Positions 49,730 to 58,951 of a DNA stretch of 64,000 nt are shown piece after piece. The stretch is from NCBI RefSeq assembly GCF_007679345.1, contig NZ_VEGH01000010.1, positions 62,001 to 126,000 of the forward strand, in the 5' to 3' direction. Origin of the DNA: Cellulosimicrobium cellulans (GTDB taxonomy: Bacteria; Actinomycetota; Actinomycetes; Actinomycetales; Cellulomonadaceae). Within the stretch, counting starts at the first letter, position 1. Every line of letters starts with the position of its first letter. The translations under genes and the position numbers were made by a program. The notes under the pieces were generated by a model, which was not told the origin of the DNA, did not search any database, and saw only the letters and a program-made list of their open reading frames with translations.

Positions 49730-52072
49730 TCAGCGCACCTCGAACGCCGCCCGCAGCAGGTCCGCGTCCCGCGAGGAGCGGCCGACCAGCACGTCGAACC
49801 GCCCCGGCTCCACGACCCGCCGCCCGGCGGCGTCGACGATCGTGCAGTCCGCCACGGCCAGGTCCACGGTCACCTCGACCGACGACCCGGGCGCGACGTC
49901 CGCCTGCGCGTACGCCTTGAGCTCCTTGTCCGCCCAGGACACCGAGGTCACCGCGTCCGAGACGTAGAGCTGCACGGTCTCCCGCGCCGGCCGCGTCCCG
50001 GTGTTGGTCAGCGTCACGGTCGCCCGCACGGTGTCCCCCACCGCCGCCACCGACCGGTCGAGCCGCAGGTCCGCGTACTCGACGGTGGTGTACGACAGCC
50101 CCTCGCCGAACACGAACGCCGGCTCCTGGGTGAGGTCGGCGTACCGGTCGCCGTGCTGGCCGCGGATCTGGTTGTAGTACGTCGGCTGCTGCCCGGCGTG
50201 CCGGGCGAACGAGATCGGCAGCCGCCCGGACGGCTCGGTGAGCCCGAGCAGCACCTCGGCGACCGCCTGCCCGCCCTGCATGCCCGGGTTCGCGACCCAG
50301 AGCACCGCGTCGGCCGACGCGACCGACGGCGGCAGCACCAGCGGCTTGGACGCCAACAGCACCACGACCAGCGGCTTGCCGGTGGCGGCGAGCGCGTCGA
50401 GCAGCGCGACCTGCCCGCCGACCAGCTCGAGCGTCGCCGTCGACCGGCCCTCGCCCACGAGCTGGATCTGGTCGCCCACGACGGCCACCACGTAGTCCGC
50501 GTCCTCGGCGGCGGCCACGGCGTCGGCGACGAGCGCCGCGTCGGGCGGGCACGGAACGCCGATCTTCGGCCGCGGCTGGCCGTCCGGGTAGAGCTCTCCC
50601 GCCGGGTCCGGCACCAGGTCGAGGATGTCGGCGCCCCGGCTGTGCGACACGGCCCAGCCGACGGGCGCCGCGGCCCGCAGGCCGTCGAGGATCGTGACGA
50701 TCATGTCCCGCGGGTGCCCGTCGGGCAGCCAGTCGGCCTGGCCGGAGTTGCCGGCCCAGTCGCCGAGGTGCGCCTCGTGGTCATCCGCGAGCGGGCCCAC
50801 GACCGCCACGCGGCGCGGGGTGTCGTCGCCCCCCGAGGCCCGCAGCGCCCCGGGCGCCGGGACCCCGCCGCCGTCGGCCGCCCGCGCGGCGGCCCCCGGC
50901 ACCCCCGCGAACCCGCCCGCCAGGGGCAGCACACCGGAGTTCCGCAGCAGCACCAGCGAGCGCCGCGCGACGTCGAGGTTGAGGTCCGCGTGCTCCGCCG
51001 CCCCCACGACGGTCGCCTGCGCCGAGGCGGACGGCCGGCGCGGGTCCTCGAACAGCCCCAGCCGGAACTTCAGCGTGAGGATGCGGCTCACGGCGGCGTC
51101 CAGCTCGGCCTCCGCGAGCAGCCCGGACTCGATGGCCTCGAGCGCCCCGGCGAAGAAGCCCGGCGTCGTCATGACCATGTCGTTGCCCGCCTTGACCGCG
51201 GCCGCGGCGGCGTGCGCGTAGTCGGGCTGGACCTTCTGCTCCCAGACCATGCGGCCGACGTTGTCCCAGTCGGTGATGAGGGTGCCGGTGTAGCCCCACT
51301 CGCCGCGGAGCACGTCGTTCAGCAGCCAGTCGTTGACCGTGATCGGCACGCCGTCCATCGTCTGGTAGCCCAGCATGAACGTGGCGCAGCCCTCGCGGGC
51401 GACCCGCTCGAACGGCGGCAGGAACCAGGACCGGAGCTTGCGCCGCGAGATGTCCGCCTCGGACGCGTCACGCCCGCCCTGGGTCTCGGAGTACCCCGCG
51501 AAGTGCTTGGCGGTCGCGAGGATCGCCGTGGGGTCGTCCAGGCCGGTGCCCTGGTAGCCGCGGACCATCGCGGAGGCGAGCTCGCCGATGAGGAACGGGT
51601 CCTCGCCGAACGTCTCGTCCACGCGGCCCCAGCGCAGGTCGCGGGCGATGCAGAGCACCGGGCTGAACGTCCAGTGCACGCCGGTGGTGGCGACCTCGCG
51701 GGCCGTGACCCGGGCGACCTGCTCGACGAGGTCGACGTCCCAGGACGCCGCCATGCCGAGCTGGGTCGGGAAGATCGTCGACCCCACGAAGAACGAGTGC
51801 CCGTGGATGCAGTCCTCGCCGACCAGCAGCGGGATGCGCAGCCGGGTCTCGGCCGTCAGGTCGTGGGCGTGCGCCAGCCGCTCGGGCGACGCGTGCAGGA
51901 TCGACCCCACGTGCTTGTGCAGGATGTCGTCCGCGTAGTCGCCCCGGGCGTCGAGCTGGAGCATCTGCCCGACCTTCTCCTCGACGGTCATCCGGGCGAG
52001 CAGGTCCTGCACGCGGTCGGCGACGGGGAGGCCGGCGTCGAGGTAGCGGGCGTCGAGGGACGTGGCGTTCAT
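49730..52072 (-). CDS. Glycoside hydrolase family 3 beta-glucosidase/xylosidase-type enzyme
   Basis: A 780-residue GH3 enzyme of BglX layout: the N-terminal barrel (LPVADRVQDLLARMTVEEKVGQM; KHFAGYSETQGGRD) with nucleophile Asp in LITDWDNV, the C-terminal sandwich domain and a fibronectin-like domain ending at the stop. No signal peptide, so it acts in the cytoplasm on imported oligosaccharides. Its ATG overlaps the stop of the ABC permease gene. A low-complexity Ala/Gly insert (GGFAGVPGAAARAADGGG) interrupts the sandwich domain. Sugar specificity (gluco- or xylo-) is not decided. Confidence 0.88.
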   Translation of the reverse strand: MNATSLDARYLDAGLPVADRVQDLLARMTVEEKVGQMLQLDARGDYADDILHKHVGSILHASPERLAHAHDLTAETRLRIPLLVGEDCIHGHSFFVGSTIFPTQLGMAASWDVDLVEQVARVTAREVATTGVHWTFSPVLCIARDLRWGRVDETFGEDPFLIGELASAMVRGYQGTGLDDPTAILATAKHFAGYSETQGGRDASEADISRRKLRSWFLPPFERVAREGCATFMLGYQTMDGVPITVNDWLLNDVLRGEWGYTGTLITDWDNVGRMVWEQKVQPDYAHAAAAAVKAGNDMVMTTPGFFAGALEAIESGLLAEAELDAAVSRILTLKFRLGLFEDPRRPSASAQATVVGAAEHADLNLDVARRSLVLLRNSGVLPLAGGFAGVPGAAARAADGGGVPAPGALRASGGDDTPRRVAVVGPLADDHEAHLGDWAGNSGQADWLPDGHPRDMIVTILDGLRAAAPVGWAVSHSRGADILDLVPDPAGELYPDGQPRPKIGVPCPPDAALVADAVAAAEDADYVVAVVGDQIQLVGEGRSTATLELVGGQVALLDALAATGKPLVVVLLASKPLVLPPSVASADAVLWVANPGMQGGQAVAEVLLGLTEPSGRLPISFARHAGQQPTYYNQIRGQHGDRYADLTQEPAFVFGEGLSYTTVEYADLRLDRSVAAVGDTVRATVTLTNTGTRPARETVQLYVSDAVTSVSWADKELKAYAQADVAPGSSVEVTVDLAVADCTIVDAAGRRVVEPGRFDVLVGRSSRDADLLRAAFEVR

Positions 52073-53046
52073 CTGGTGGTCGATCCTTGCGTCGTGTGCG
52101 GGGTGACGGCGGTGACGCCGTCGGTGGTGTCGAGGCCCTTGCGCCGCATGGCGCGGGCGAGCTCTCCGGCGGAGCGCAGGCGTGGGTTGATGTACTCGTC
52201 GATGCCGAAGTTCAACAGTGCCAGGGCGACACCGATCGCGGCGATGCAGAGCCCGGGCGGCAGGAACCACCACCACTGGTTCTGGGTGAAGGCGCCCTGG
52301 GCCGAGGCCCAGTTCAGGATGGTGCCCCAGTTGTACGCGTTGACCGGGATGACGCCGATGTAGGACAGGGTGGTCAGGCCGAGGATCGCCGCGGTGACCG
52401 AGCCGACGAACGACGACGCGATCAGGGCGGTGAGGTTGGGCAGCATCTCGACCCCGATGATGCGGCGCAGCGGTTCGCCGTTGAGCTTCGCGGCCTGCAC
52501 GAAGTCGCGGTTGCGCAGCGACATCGTCTGGGCCCGCAGCACGCGCGCGCCCCACCCCCAGCCGAGGATCCCGAGGATCGCGGCGACCACCCACAGCGGC
52601 GGGTTGGTGAACCGCGAGGCGATGATGATGAGGATCGGGATGCCCGGGATGACGAGGAAGACGTTCGCCAGGGCGGACAGCGCCTCGGACCGCCACCCCG
52701 GCAGGTAGCCGGCGAGGACCCCGATCACGAGGGCGATCGCCATCGAGATGAGCGACGTCAGGGCGCCGACGACGACCACGCCGCGGGTGCCGTAGATCAC
52801 CTGGCTGAGGACGTCCTCGCCGAGGTGGGTGGTGCCGAACCAGTGCGTGCCGCTCGGCGGCTGCAGCCGGGCGGTCGCGTCGATCTGCGTCGGGGAGAAC
52901 GGGGCGAGCTGGTCGGCGAAGACGGCGACGACCACGAACACCGCGAGGATCGACAGGCCGGTGACCGACTTGGCGTTGCGGAACATCGCGAACGACGCGC
53001 CGAGCCGGGCGCCGCGGCCCCGGAGGGTGAGGGGGGTGATCGACAT
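52069..53046 (-). CDS. ABC permease, DppC/OppC type
   Basis: A 325-residue membrane protein with a first helix at about 30-50, the long extracytoplasmic segment HWFGTTHLGEDVLSQVIYGTR typical of OppC/DppC, and five further helices. EAA-type loop RDFVQAAKLNGEPLRRIIGVEMLPN. Partner of the permease at 53050. With the GH3 enzyme it suggests import of oligosaccharides rather than peptides. Confidence 0.85.
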   Translation of the reverse strand: MSITPLTLRGRGARLGASFAMFRNAKSVTGLSILAVFVVVAVFADQLAPFSPTQIDATARLQPPSGTHWFGTTHLGEDVLSQVIYGTRGVVVVGALTSLISMAIALVIGVLAGYLPGWRSEALSALANVFLVIPGIPILIIIASRFTNPPLWVVAAILGILGWGWGARVLRAQTMSLRNRDFVQAAKLNGEPLRRIIGVEMLPNLTALIASSFVGSVTAAILGLTTLSYIGVIPVNAYNWGTILNWASAQGAFTQNQWWWFLPPGLCIAAIGVALALLNFGIDEYINPRLRSAGELARAMRRKGLDTTDGVTAVTPHTTQGSTTR

Positions 53047-53049
53047 CTC

Positions 53050-54117
53050 TCAGGCCTCCGACTGGCGGGTACGGGGATCGAGGACGGCGTAGGCGACGTC
53101 CGCCAGGATGTTGGCGACCAGGACGGCCAGCACGATCACCAGGAAGCCGCCCTGCATGAGCGCGTAGTCCTTGGCGTTCGTGGCGTCGAGGAGCATCTTG
53201 CCGACGCCCGGGTAGGAGAAGACCTGCTCGACGATGATCGCGCCGCCGACGATGAAGCCGATCGACAGGGCGAACGACTGGATCTGCGGCAGGACGGCGT
53301 TGCGCGCGGCGTAGCGCCACAGGACGCGCCGGTTCGGCATGCCCTTGGCCTGCGCGACGGTGACGTAGTCCTCGTCGAGGACCGTGAGCATCATGTTGCG
53401 CATCCCGAGCATCCAGCCGCCGAGCGAGGCGACGACGATCGTGGCCAGCGGCAGGGTCCCGTGCTTGACGACCTCCCCGAGGAACTCCCACGACAGGCCG
53501 GGCGTGGTGCCGATCCCGTAGGCCTTGCCGATGGGGAACCAGCCGAGCGTGACGGCGAAGACCGAGATCGCCATCAGCCCGATCCAGAAGTACGGGACGG
53601 TCGACAGGAACGTCGTGACCGGGATGAGGGCGTCCAGGCGCGACCCGCGGCGCCAGCCGACGACCGCTCCCCCGACGGTGCCGATCAGGAACGAGAGCAC
53701 GGTCGCCAGCCCGATCAGGCCCACCGTCCACGGCAGCGCGTTCGCGATGACCTGGCCGACCGGCTGCAGGCCGTGCGTGATGGCGATGCCGAGGTCGCCG
53801 CGGGCGAGCATCCCCAGGTAGTCGACGTACTGCTGCCACAGCGTCCGGTCGGAGTCCAGGCCCAGCAGGGCGCGCAGCGCGTCGGCCGCCTCCGGGGACA
53901 TCCCGCGGTTGCGGGCGAGGTAGTTGTCGACCGCGTCGCCCTTCATCAGGCGGGGCACGAAGAAGTTGATGGTGATCGCGGCCCACAGGGTGAACAGGTA
54001 GAACGCGACGCGCCGGCCGATGAACCGCCAGGGAACCCGTGCCCTGGTCCTCGTGGCCCGGGTCGCGGTCGTGCCGTCGGCGACCACGTCGGTCTCCGGG
54101 CTGCTGATGGTGGTCAT
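53050..54117 (-). CDS. ABC permease, DppB/OppB type
   Basis: A 355-residue membrane protein: a polar N-terminus of about 30 residues, helix 1 (RRVAFYLFTLWAAITINFFVPRL), and the OppB/DppB blocks YLGMLARGDLG and VLDEDYVTVAQAKGMPNRRVLWRYAARNA (EAA loop). Four bases separate it from the second permease. Some relatives of this permease pair in biomass-degrading bacteria serve cello- or xylo-oligosaccharide uptake. Confidence 0.85.
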   Translation of the reverse strand: MTTISSPETDVVADGTTATRATRTRARVPWRFIGRRVAFYLFTLWAAITINFFVPRLMKGDAVDNYLARNRGMSPEAADALRALLGLDSDRTLWQQYVDYLGMLARGDLGIAITHGLQPVGQVIANALPWTVGLIGLATVLSFLIGTVGGAVVGWRRGSRLDALIPVTTFLSTVPYFWIGLMAISVFAVTLGWFPIGKAYGIGTTPGLSWEFLGEVVKHGTLPLATIVVASLGGWMLGMRNMMLTVLDEDYVTVAQAKGMPNRRVLWRYAARNAVLPQIQSFALSIGFIVGGAIIVEQVFSYPGVGKMLLDATNAKDYALMQGGFLVIVLAVLVANILADVAYAVLDPRTRQSEA

Positions 54118-54911
54118 CGCACACCTCCCACGTGGTCGGCGAAGAAGGACTCCGGGTCCGGGGACGCCTCGCGGAGCTCCCGGGTGTACGGGTGCTGCGG
54201 GCGCAGGATGACGTCGTCGGCCGAGCCGTGCTCGACGACCCGCCCCTGGTTGAGCACGATGATCTCGTCCGAGAAGTACCGGGCCGTGGCGAGGTCGTGG
54301 GTGATGTAGAGCACCCCGAGCCCGTCCTCGGCCTGGATGTCGGACAGCAGGGACAGCACCCCCATCCGCAGCGACACGTCGAGCATCGAGACCGGCTCGT
54401 CCGCGACGAGCAGGGCCGGGCGCGGTGCCAGGGCCCGGGCGATGGCGACCCGCTGGCGCTGGCCGCCGGACAGCTCGTGCGGCCGGCGGTCGACGACCCC
54501 GGCGTCGAGCTGGACCTTGTCCAGCAGGCGGTGCACCTCGGCGTCGACCTGGTCGGGCGGCACGACCCCGGAGAGCGCGAGCGGGCGCGCCACGTGGTGC
54601 CGGATCGAGTGGTAGGGGTTCAGCGACGCGAACGGGTCCTGGAAGACCATGCGCAGCTGCTGGCGGTAAGCGCGCAGCGCCGCGCCCCGGGTCGGGATCG
54701 GCTCGCCGTCGAGGAGCACCTGCCCGCTGGTGGGCCGCTCCATCTGGGTGAGGATCTTGGCGACGGTCGACTTGCCGGAGCCGGACTGACCCACCATGCC
54801 GATGGTCTGCCCGCTGGAGAGCGTGAACGACACGTCGGACAGCGCGTCGATGGATCCCGCGCCGCGGACGCGGTAGGTCTTGGAGACGCCCTGGACGTCG
54901 ATCGAGGTCAT
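54114..54911 (-). CDS. ABC ATPase, DppF/OppF type
   Basis: A 265-residue ATPase with Walker A GQSGSGKST, FQDPFASLNP after the Q-loop, signature LSGGQRQR, Walker B LLVADEPVSMLD and the oligopeptide-family tail RPQHPYTRELREASPDP. It overlaps both neighbours by 4 bases, so the ABC genes are translationally coupled. Confidence 0.87.
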   Translation of the reverse strand: MTSIDVQGVSKTYRVRGAGSIDALSDVSFTLSSGQTIGMVGQSGSGKSTVAKILTQMERPTSGQVLLDGEPIPTRGAALRAYRQQLRMVFQDPFASLNPYHSIRHHVARPLALSGVVPPDQVDAEVHRLLDKVQLDAGVVDRRPHELSGGQRQRVAIARALAPRPALLVADEPVSMLDVSLRMGVLSLLSDIQAEDGLGVLYITHDLATARYFSDEIIVLNQGRVVEHGSADDVILRPQHPYTRELREASPDPESFFADHVGGVR

Positions 54912-55729
54912 CGGTTCACCGCCCGCTCGGCCGTCAGCCGGGGGAACGACGACAGCAGGGTCTTCGTGTAGTCGTGCTGCGGCCGGAACCAGATGTTCGC
55001 CGCGGTGTCGAGCTCGACGATCTGCCCGGCCCGCATGATCGCGATGCGGTCGGAGATCTCGAGCAGCAGCGGCAGGTCGTGCGTGATGAAGACGACCGAG
55101 AACCCGAAGGCCTCGCGCAGGCTCGTGATCTCCCGCAGGATCTCCCGCTGCACCAGCACGTCCAGCGCCGTCGTCGGCTCGTCCATGACGACGAGCTGCG
55201 GGCGCAGCGCGAGCGCCATGGCGATCATGATGCGCTGGCGCATCCCGCCGGACAGCTCGTGCGGGTAGCTCTTGATCCGGGCCGCGCCGACCTTGACGAT
55301 CTCGAGCAGCTCGGCGACGGCGGCGGTGCGCTCGGACCGGGACATCGCGGGCCGGTGCACCTCGAAGACGTCGGCGAGCTGGGCACCGACCGTCGCCACC
55401 GGGTTCAGCGCGCTCATCGCGCCCTGGAACACCATCGAGATCTTGTCCCACCGGAACGCCCGCAGCGCGGCGGCGTCCAGCGCGAGGAGGTCGGTGTCGG
55501 TGCCGTCGGCGTCGTGCCAGGTGACGGACCCGCCGGGGATCACGGCCGGGGGCTTGAGCAGGCGCTGGACGCCGTAGGCGAGGGTGGTCTTGCCGCAGCC
55601 GGACTCGCCGGCGAGCCCGAGGACCTCGCCCCGGTGGACGGTGAGGGACACGTCCCGGACCGCGTCCACGGGTGCGGCGGTCTCGTACCGGACCGAGAAG
55701 TCCCGGACCGACAGGAGGGGGTCGCTCAT
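54908..55729 (-). CDS. ABC ATPase, DppD/OppD type
   Basis: A 273-residue ATPase with Walker A GESGCGKTT, FQGAMSALNPV, signature LSGGMRQR, Walker B LVVMDEPTTALD and FITHDLPLLLEI. Tail WFRPQHDYTKTLLSSFPRL. It pairs with the ATPase at 54114. A strong stem-loop separates it from the upstream binding-protein gene. Confidence 0.87.
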   Translation of the reverse strand: MSDPLLSVRDFSVRYETAAPVDAVRDVSLTVHRGEVLGLAGESGCGKTTLAYGVQRLLKPPAVIPGGSVTWHDADGTDTDLLALDAAALRAFRWDKISMVFQGAMSALNPVATVGAQLADVFEVHRPAMSRSERTAAVAELLEIVKVGAARIKSYPHELSGGMRQRIMIAMALALRPQLVVMDEPTTALDVLVQREILREITSLREAFGFSVVFITHDLPLLLEISDRIAIMRAGQIVELDTAANIWFRPQHDYTKTLLSSFPRLTAERAVNR

Positions 55730-55751
55730 CTGGGGGGTCTCCTTGCGTGGG

Positions 55752-55787
55752 GGTGCCAGGGGCGGCGGTGCCGCCGCCCCTGGCACC
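55752..55787 (-). promoter_or_regulatory. Intra-operon stem-loop after the family-5 binding protein
   Basis: Perfect 15-bp arms GGTGCCAGGGGCGGC (55752-55766) and complement (55773-55787), between the binding-protein stop and the ATPase start. It probably limits read-through and stabilises the binding-protein mRNA, like the hairpin after ssuA. Confidence 0.75.
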
Positions 55788-55791
55788 GGGA

Positions 55792-57465
55792 TCACTCGGC
55801 GGGCTCGAGGGTGCTCAGGACGAGGGCGACCTCGGGCTGGGTCGGGTCGGCCGAGGCGTACATGTCCTCCTCGGACGGCCAGCCGGTGTAGCTGCGCTCG
55901 TTGAACAGGCCCAGCAGCGGGTGCGAGCCCAGCGGGATCGCCGGGACGTCCCGGACGAACGCCTGCTGCAGCGTGGTCATCGCGGCGGCACGGTCGGCGT
56001 CGTTGTCGGTGCTCGCGTAGGTGTTCAGCGCCGCGTCGACCTCGGGGTCGCTGTACCGCCCGAAGTTGAAGTCGGCGTTCTCGACGCCGGCGTCGTCGGT
56101 CGTGATCCAGCGGGTGCCCATGATCGAGTCGTAGACGCCCCAGGCGCCCTCGCCGTCGAGCCAGTGGATGATCGCGTCGAAGTTGCCCGTCTTGCGGGCC
56201 TCGTCCCAGCCGCCCCAGTCGGGCTGGTCGATCGTGACCTCGATGCCGAGCTCCTTCATCTGCTCGGAGAGCAGCGCCTGCTCGGTGTTCCAGTCGGTCC
56301 ACCCGGCCGGGACCGAGATCGAGAACGTGACCGGCTCGCCGTCGGGGTCCACCAGCTTGTCCCCGACACCCGTGTAGCCGGCGTCCTCCAGGATGGACTG
56401 CGCCTTGTCGAGGTCGACCTCGTAGGTCTCGCCCGCGAACTCGTCGACGACGTCCTGCTCCAGCGACGGGCCGAGGCCGGTCACCGAGTCGACGACGGCC
56501 GAGGCGCCCTCCCGGGCGATCTCGACGTAGGCCTCGCGGTCGACGGTCCACGCCAGCGCCTGGCGCAGCGCGACGTCGTCGAAGGGCTTGCGGGTCAGGT
56601 TGAGGAACAGCGTCCCCGCGCCGGCGGTCGGGGTGACCAGGTAGCGGTTGGCCGGGTCCTTGTCGAGGAAGGTCTCCTGGACCTGCGGGAGGAACGCCTG
56701 CGCCCAGTCCGCCTCGCCGGTGCTGAGGGCCGTGGCCAGCGCGGAGTTGTCGCCGTAGGAGACGTAGTGCAGCTCGGGGACCGCCAGCTCGCCGTCCCAG
56801 TAGTCCGGGTTGGCCGTGAGCGTCACGGACTCCGTCGACCAGTTCGACAGCACGTAGGGGCCGGTCCCGATGGCCTCGCCCTCGCCCGTCAGGGCCGCGG
56901 TCGAGGGGTCGTCGAGGGTGTCCCAGATGTGCTTCGGGACGATCGGGACGTGCAGCACCGTGCCCCGCTTGACGAACTTGGAGTTGCCGAACTTCAGCGT
57001 CGCGGAGTCCCCGTCGACGTCGGCGCCCAGGTAGTCCAGCGCGGCGGTGTCGGTGAGCCGGCCGTCGAGGTACATGTCGAACGTGCCGACGATGTCGTCG
57101 ATCGTGAACGGCTCGCCGTCGTGCCACGTCACCCCCTCGCGGGCCGTGACGGTGAGCTCGGTGTAGTCGGCGTTCCACTCCACGCTGGACGCGAGCCGCG
57201 GGGTGACGACGGTCGGGTCCGCGGTGTTGACCAGGGCCATGGTCTCGAACATGGCGTAGCGGTAGCCGTACATGCTGGCCGAGCTGTCCCCGAGGAACGG
57301 GTTGTTCGACTCGGTGGTGATGGCGCCGTCGGGCTTGGCGATGGTCAGCGCGGCACCGGAGCCGCCGGTCGAGCTGCTCTCCCCGCCCCCCGACTCTCCG
57401 GAGCAGGCCGTCAGCGCCAGCGCGGCGGCCAGGCCGAGCGCGATCGCCGGGAACTTCACCCTCAT
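55792..57465 (-). CDS. Family-5 extracellular solute-binding lipoprotein
   Basis: A 557-residue exported protein with lipobox LTAC (Cys21), a Gly/Ser linker, and the SBP_bac_5 fold (VTARE-GVTWHDGEPFTIDDIVGTFD; GTGPYVLSNWS; NPDYWDG; LALVLST end). Family 5 members bind peptides, nickel or oligosaccharides; the GH3 enzyme in the operon favours oligosaccharide. ATG 57465 has AAGGAG 6 nt upstream. It is the first gene of a six-gene operon and has a promoter with a TetR-type operator. Confidence 0.88.
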   Translation of the reverse strand: MRVKFPAIALGLAAALALTACSGESGGGESSSTGGSGAALTIAKPDGAITTESNNPFLGDSSASMYGYRYAMFETMALVNTADPTVVTPRLASSVEWNADYTELTVTAREGVTWHDGEPFTIDDIVGTFDMYLDGRLTDTAALDYLGADVDGDSATLKFGNSKFVKRGTVLHVPIVPKHIWDTLDDPSTAALTGEGEAIGTGPYVLSNWSTESVTLTANPDYWDGELAVPELHYVSYGDNSALATALSTGEADWAQAFLPQVQETFLDKDPANRYLVTPTAGAGTLFLNLTRKPFDDVALRQALAWTVDREAYVEIAREGASAVVDSVTGLGPSLEQDVVDEFAGETYEVDLDKAQSILEDAGYTGVGDKLVDPDGEPVTFSISVPAGWTDWNTEQALLSEQMKELGIEVTIDQPDWGGWDEARKTGNFDAIIHWLDGEGAWGVYDSIMGTRWITTDDAGVENADFNFGRYSDPEVDAALNTYASTDNDADRAAAMTTLQQAFVRDVPAIPLGSHPLLGLFNERSYTGWPSEEDMYASADPTQPEVALVLSTLEPAE

Positions 57466-57483
57466 GGTTTCTCCTTCGAAACG

Positions 57484-57503
57484 AGACGCCCGGCCGGGCG
57501 TCT
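57484..57503. promoter_or_regulatory. 20-bp palindrome in the leader of the binding-protein operon
   Basis: AGACGCCCGGCCGGGCGTCT is a perfect palindrome, 19 bases before the ATG ribosome region, within the predicted 5' leader. It may be a second regulator site or an RNA hairpin that affects translation. Confidence 0.5.
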
Positions 57504-57545
57504 GTGAGGTCGCGCCGCGTCGTCGCGATCGCGCTGGCCGGAACG

Positions 57546-57574
57546 TTACTACACTGTCAGTAAGTTCTTTCCAG
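57546..57574 (-). promoter_or_regulatory. Promoter and operator of the GH3/ABC operon
   Basis: On the minus strand, CTGGAA (57574-57569) and TAGTAA (57551-57546) are 17 bp apart. The -10 is overlapped by the inverted repeat TTACT-N8-AGTAA (57546-57563), a good size for a TetR dimer. The divergent TetR gene starts 110 bases away. Confidence 0.55.
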
Positions 57575-57684
57575 CCCTCCGGCGGAGCCGTGACCAAGTC
57601 GTGACCCGGGGGGTCGGCGGCGCGGTCGGCGCCACTAGGGTTGGCCGCGCGCCGAGAGGCGCCACACGAGGATGTGAGGAACGG

Positions 57685-58404
57685 ATGAGCACGACGAGGC
57701 GCGCCCCGCGGGCCCGGCCGGAGACCCTGGCCAAGCGCACCGAGATCCTCCGTGCCGCCACCGCCACCTTCGGGGCCAAGGGGTACAACCGGGGCCCGCT
57801 CACGGAGATCGCCGACCAGGTCGGCATGACGCACGCGGGGATCCTGCACCACTTCGGGTCCAAGGACCAGCTCCTCGTGGAGGTCCTCAAGTACCGCGAC
57901 CGCACCGACGTCGAGGGCCTGCAGGACCAGCGGATGCCGGACGGGCTGGACCGGTTCCGGCACCTGGTGCGCACCGCGTTCGCCAACGAGAGCCGCCACG
58001 GCATCGTCCAGGCCTACGCGGTGCTGTCCGCGGAGTCGGTGACCGAGGACCACCCCGGGCGGGCGTACTTCGAGGAGCGGTACCGCACCCTGCGCCAGGA
58101 CCTCCGCGACGCGTTCGAGGACGTCTGCGCCGAGCGCGGGATCACCGTGCCCGAGACGGTCGACCGCGCCGCCGCGTCGATCCTCGCCGTGATGGACGGG
58201 CTGCAGGTGCAGTGGCTGCTGGCGCGGGACGACGTGGAGCTCGCGGAGGCGAGCGCGTTCGCGATCGAGGCGCTGGTGTCGGCGGTGCTGGACCCGCGGC
58301 CGTCGCTGCTGGGCGGGGCGGGGTCGGGCGGCGCGGCAGGGTCGGGCACTGGCACGGGGTCGGGTGGCGGGGCCGCCGCCGGCGCCGGGACCGCCGGGGC
58401 GTGA
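57685..58404 (+). CDS. TetR-family regulator of the GH3/ABC operon
   Basis: A 239-residue regulator with helix-turn-helix at about 38-58 (PLTEIADQVGMTHAGILHHF) and a TetR_C-like ligand domain. The last 30 residues are Gly/Ser/Ala low complexity, probably disordered. ATG 57685 has GAGGA upstream. Divergent from the binding-protein gene and likely its repressor, with an oligosaccharide as inducer; this is inference. TetR control of a glycosidase/uptake operon is less common than LacI control. Confidence 0.82.
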   Translation: MSTTRRAPRARPETLAKRTEILRAATATFGAKGYNRGPLTEIADQVGMTHAGILHHFGSKDQLLVEVLKYRDRTDVEGLQDQRMPDGLDRFRHLVRTAFANESRHGIVQAYAVLSAESVTEDHPGRAYFEERYRTLRQDLRDAFEDVCAERGITVPETVDRAAASILAVMDGLQVQWLLARDDVELAEASAFAIEALVSAVLDPRPSLLGGAGSGGAAGSGTGTGSGGGAAAGAGTAGA

Positions 58405-58465
58405 CGCACCCGGCCGCACCCGAGCCGCCGGGAACAAAGCGGGCGGCCCGCTCGTCGTTGCTGGC

Positions 58466-58867
58466 ATGACGACACCGACCCCCGCCGGCGCCGGCCCCGC
58501 GGGCCCCTCGCCGACCGAGGGCCTCGCCGCCGAGATCGCCGCGGGCGAGCGCACCGACTCCGGCGCGCACCGTGCGCTGGCCCGGCTGCGCGAGCGGCTC
58601 GACAGCCGGCCGTGGCTGCGGCTGACCTACAAGGTCGTCGTGACCGTCGTCGGCGTGACCGTGGTGCTCGCGGGCATCGCGATGCTCGTGCTGCCCGGGC
58701 CGGGCTGGCTCGCGATCTTCCTCGGGCTCGGCATTTTGGGCACCGAGTTCGCCGTGATCCAGCGGTTCAACCACCGGCTCAAGGCGCTGGTGCTGCGGAC
58801 CTGGCACGCGTTCCGCGAGCGCCGGGCCCGGCGGGCGGCCGCGCGCCGCGGGTCCTCCGCGGCCTGA
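58466..58867 (+). CDS. PGPGW-motif membrane protein (TIGR02611 type)
   Basis: A 133-residue protein with two hydrophobic segments at about 56-76 and 82-98 around the diagnostic LPGPGW motif (76-81), a basic C-terminus and a polar N-terminal 50 residues. Such small actinobacterial membrane proteins have no established function. No ribosome site precedes ATG 58466, so it may be leaderless. Confidence 0.8.
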   Translation: MTTPTPAGAGPAGPSPTEGLAAEIAAGERTDSGAHRALARLRERLDSRPWLRLTYKVVVTVVGVTVVLAGIAMLVLPGPGWLAIFLGLGILGTEFAVIQRFNHRLKALVLRTWHAFRERRARRAAARRGSSAA

Positions 58868-58887
58868 CCAGGGGCGCGCGCCCACGG

Positions 58888-58951
58888 TCCCCACCCGATC
58901 GTCCCGCGGCCACCCGGTCGATCAGGGGGCGGCGCGACGACCGGGTGGGGA
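58888..58951. repeat. Intergenic inverted repeat between PGPGW and marR genes
   Basis: TCCCCACCCGATCGTC (58888-58903) pairs with GACGACCGGGTGGGGA (58936-58951) with a single wobble; a second partial half-site CCACCCGGTCGATC lies inside. It lies between convergent genes and ends at the marR stop. It lacks the CGCCGAG start of the main family. Confidence 0.8.
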
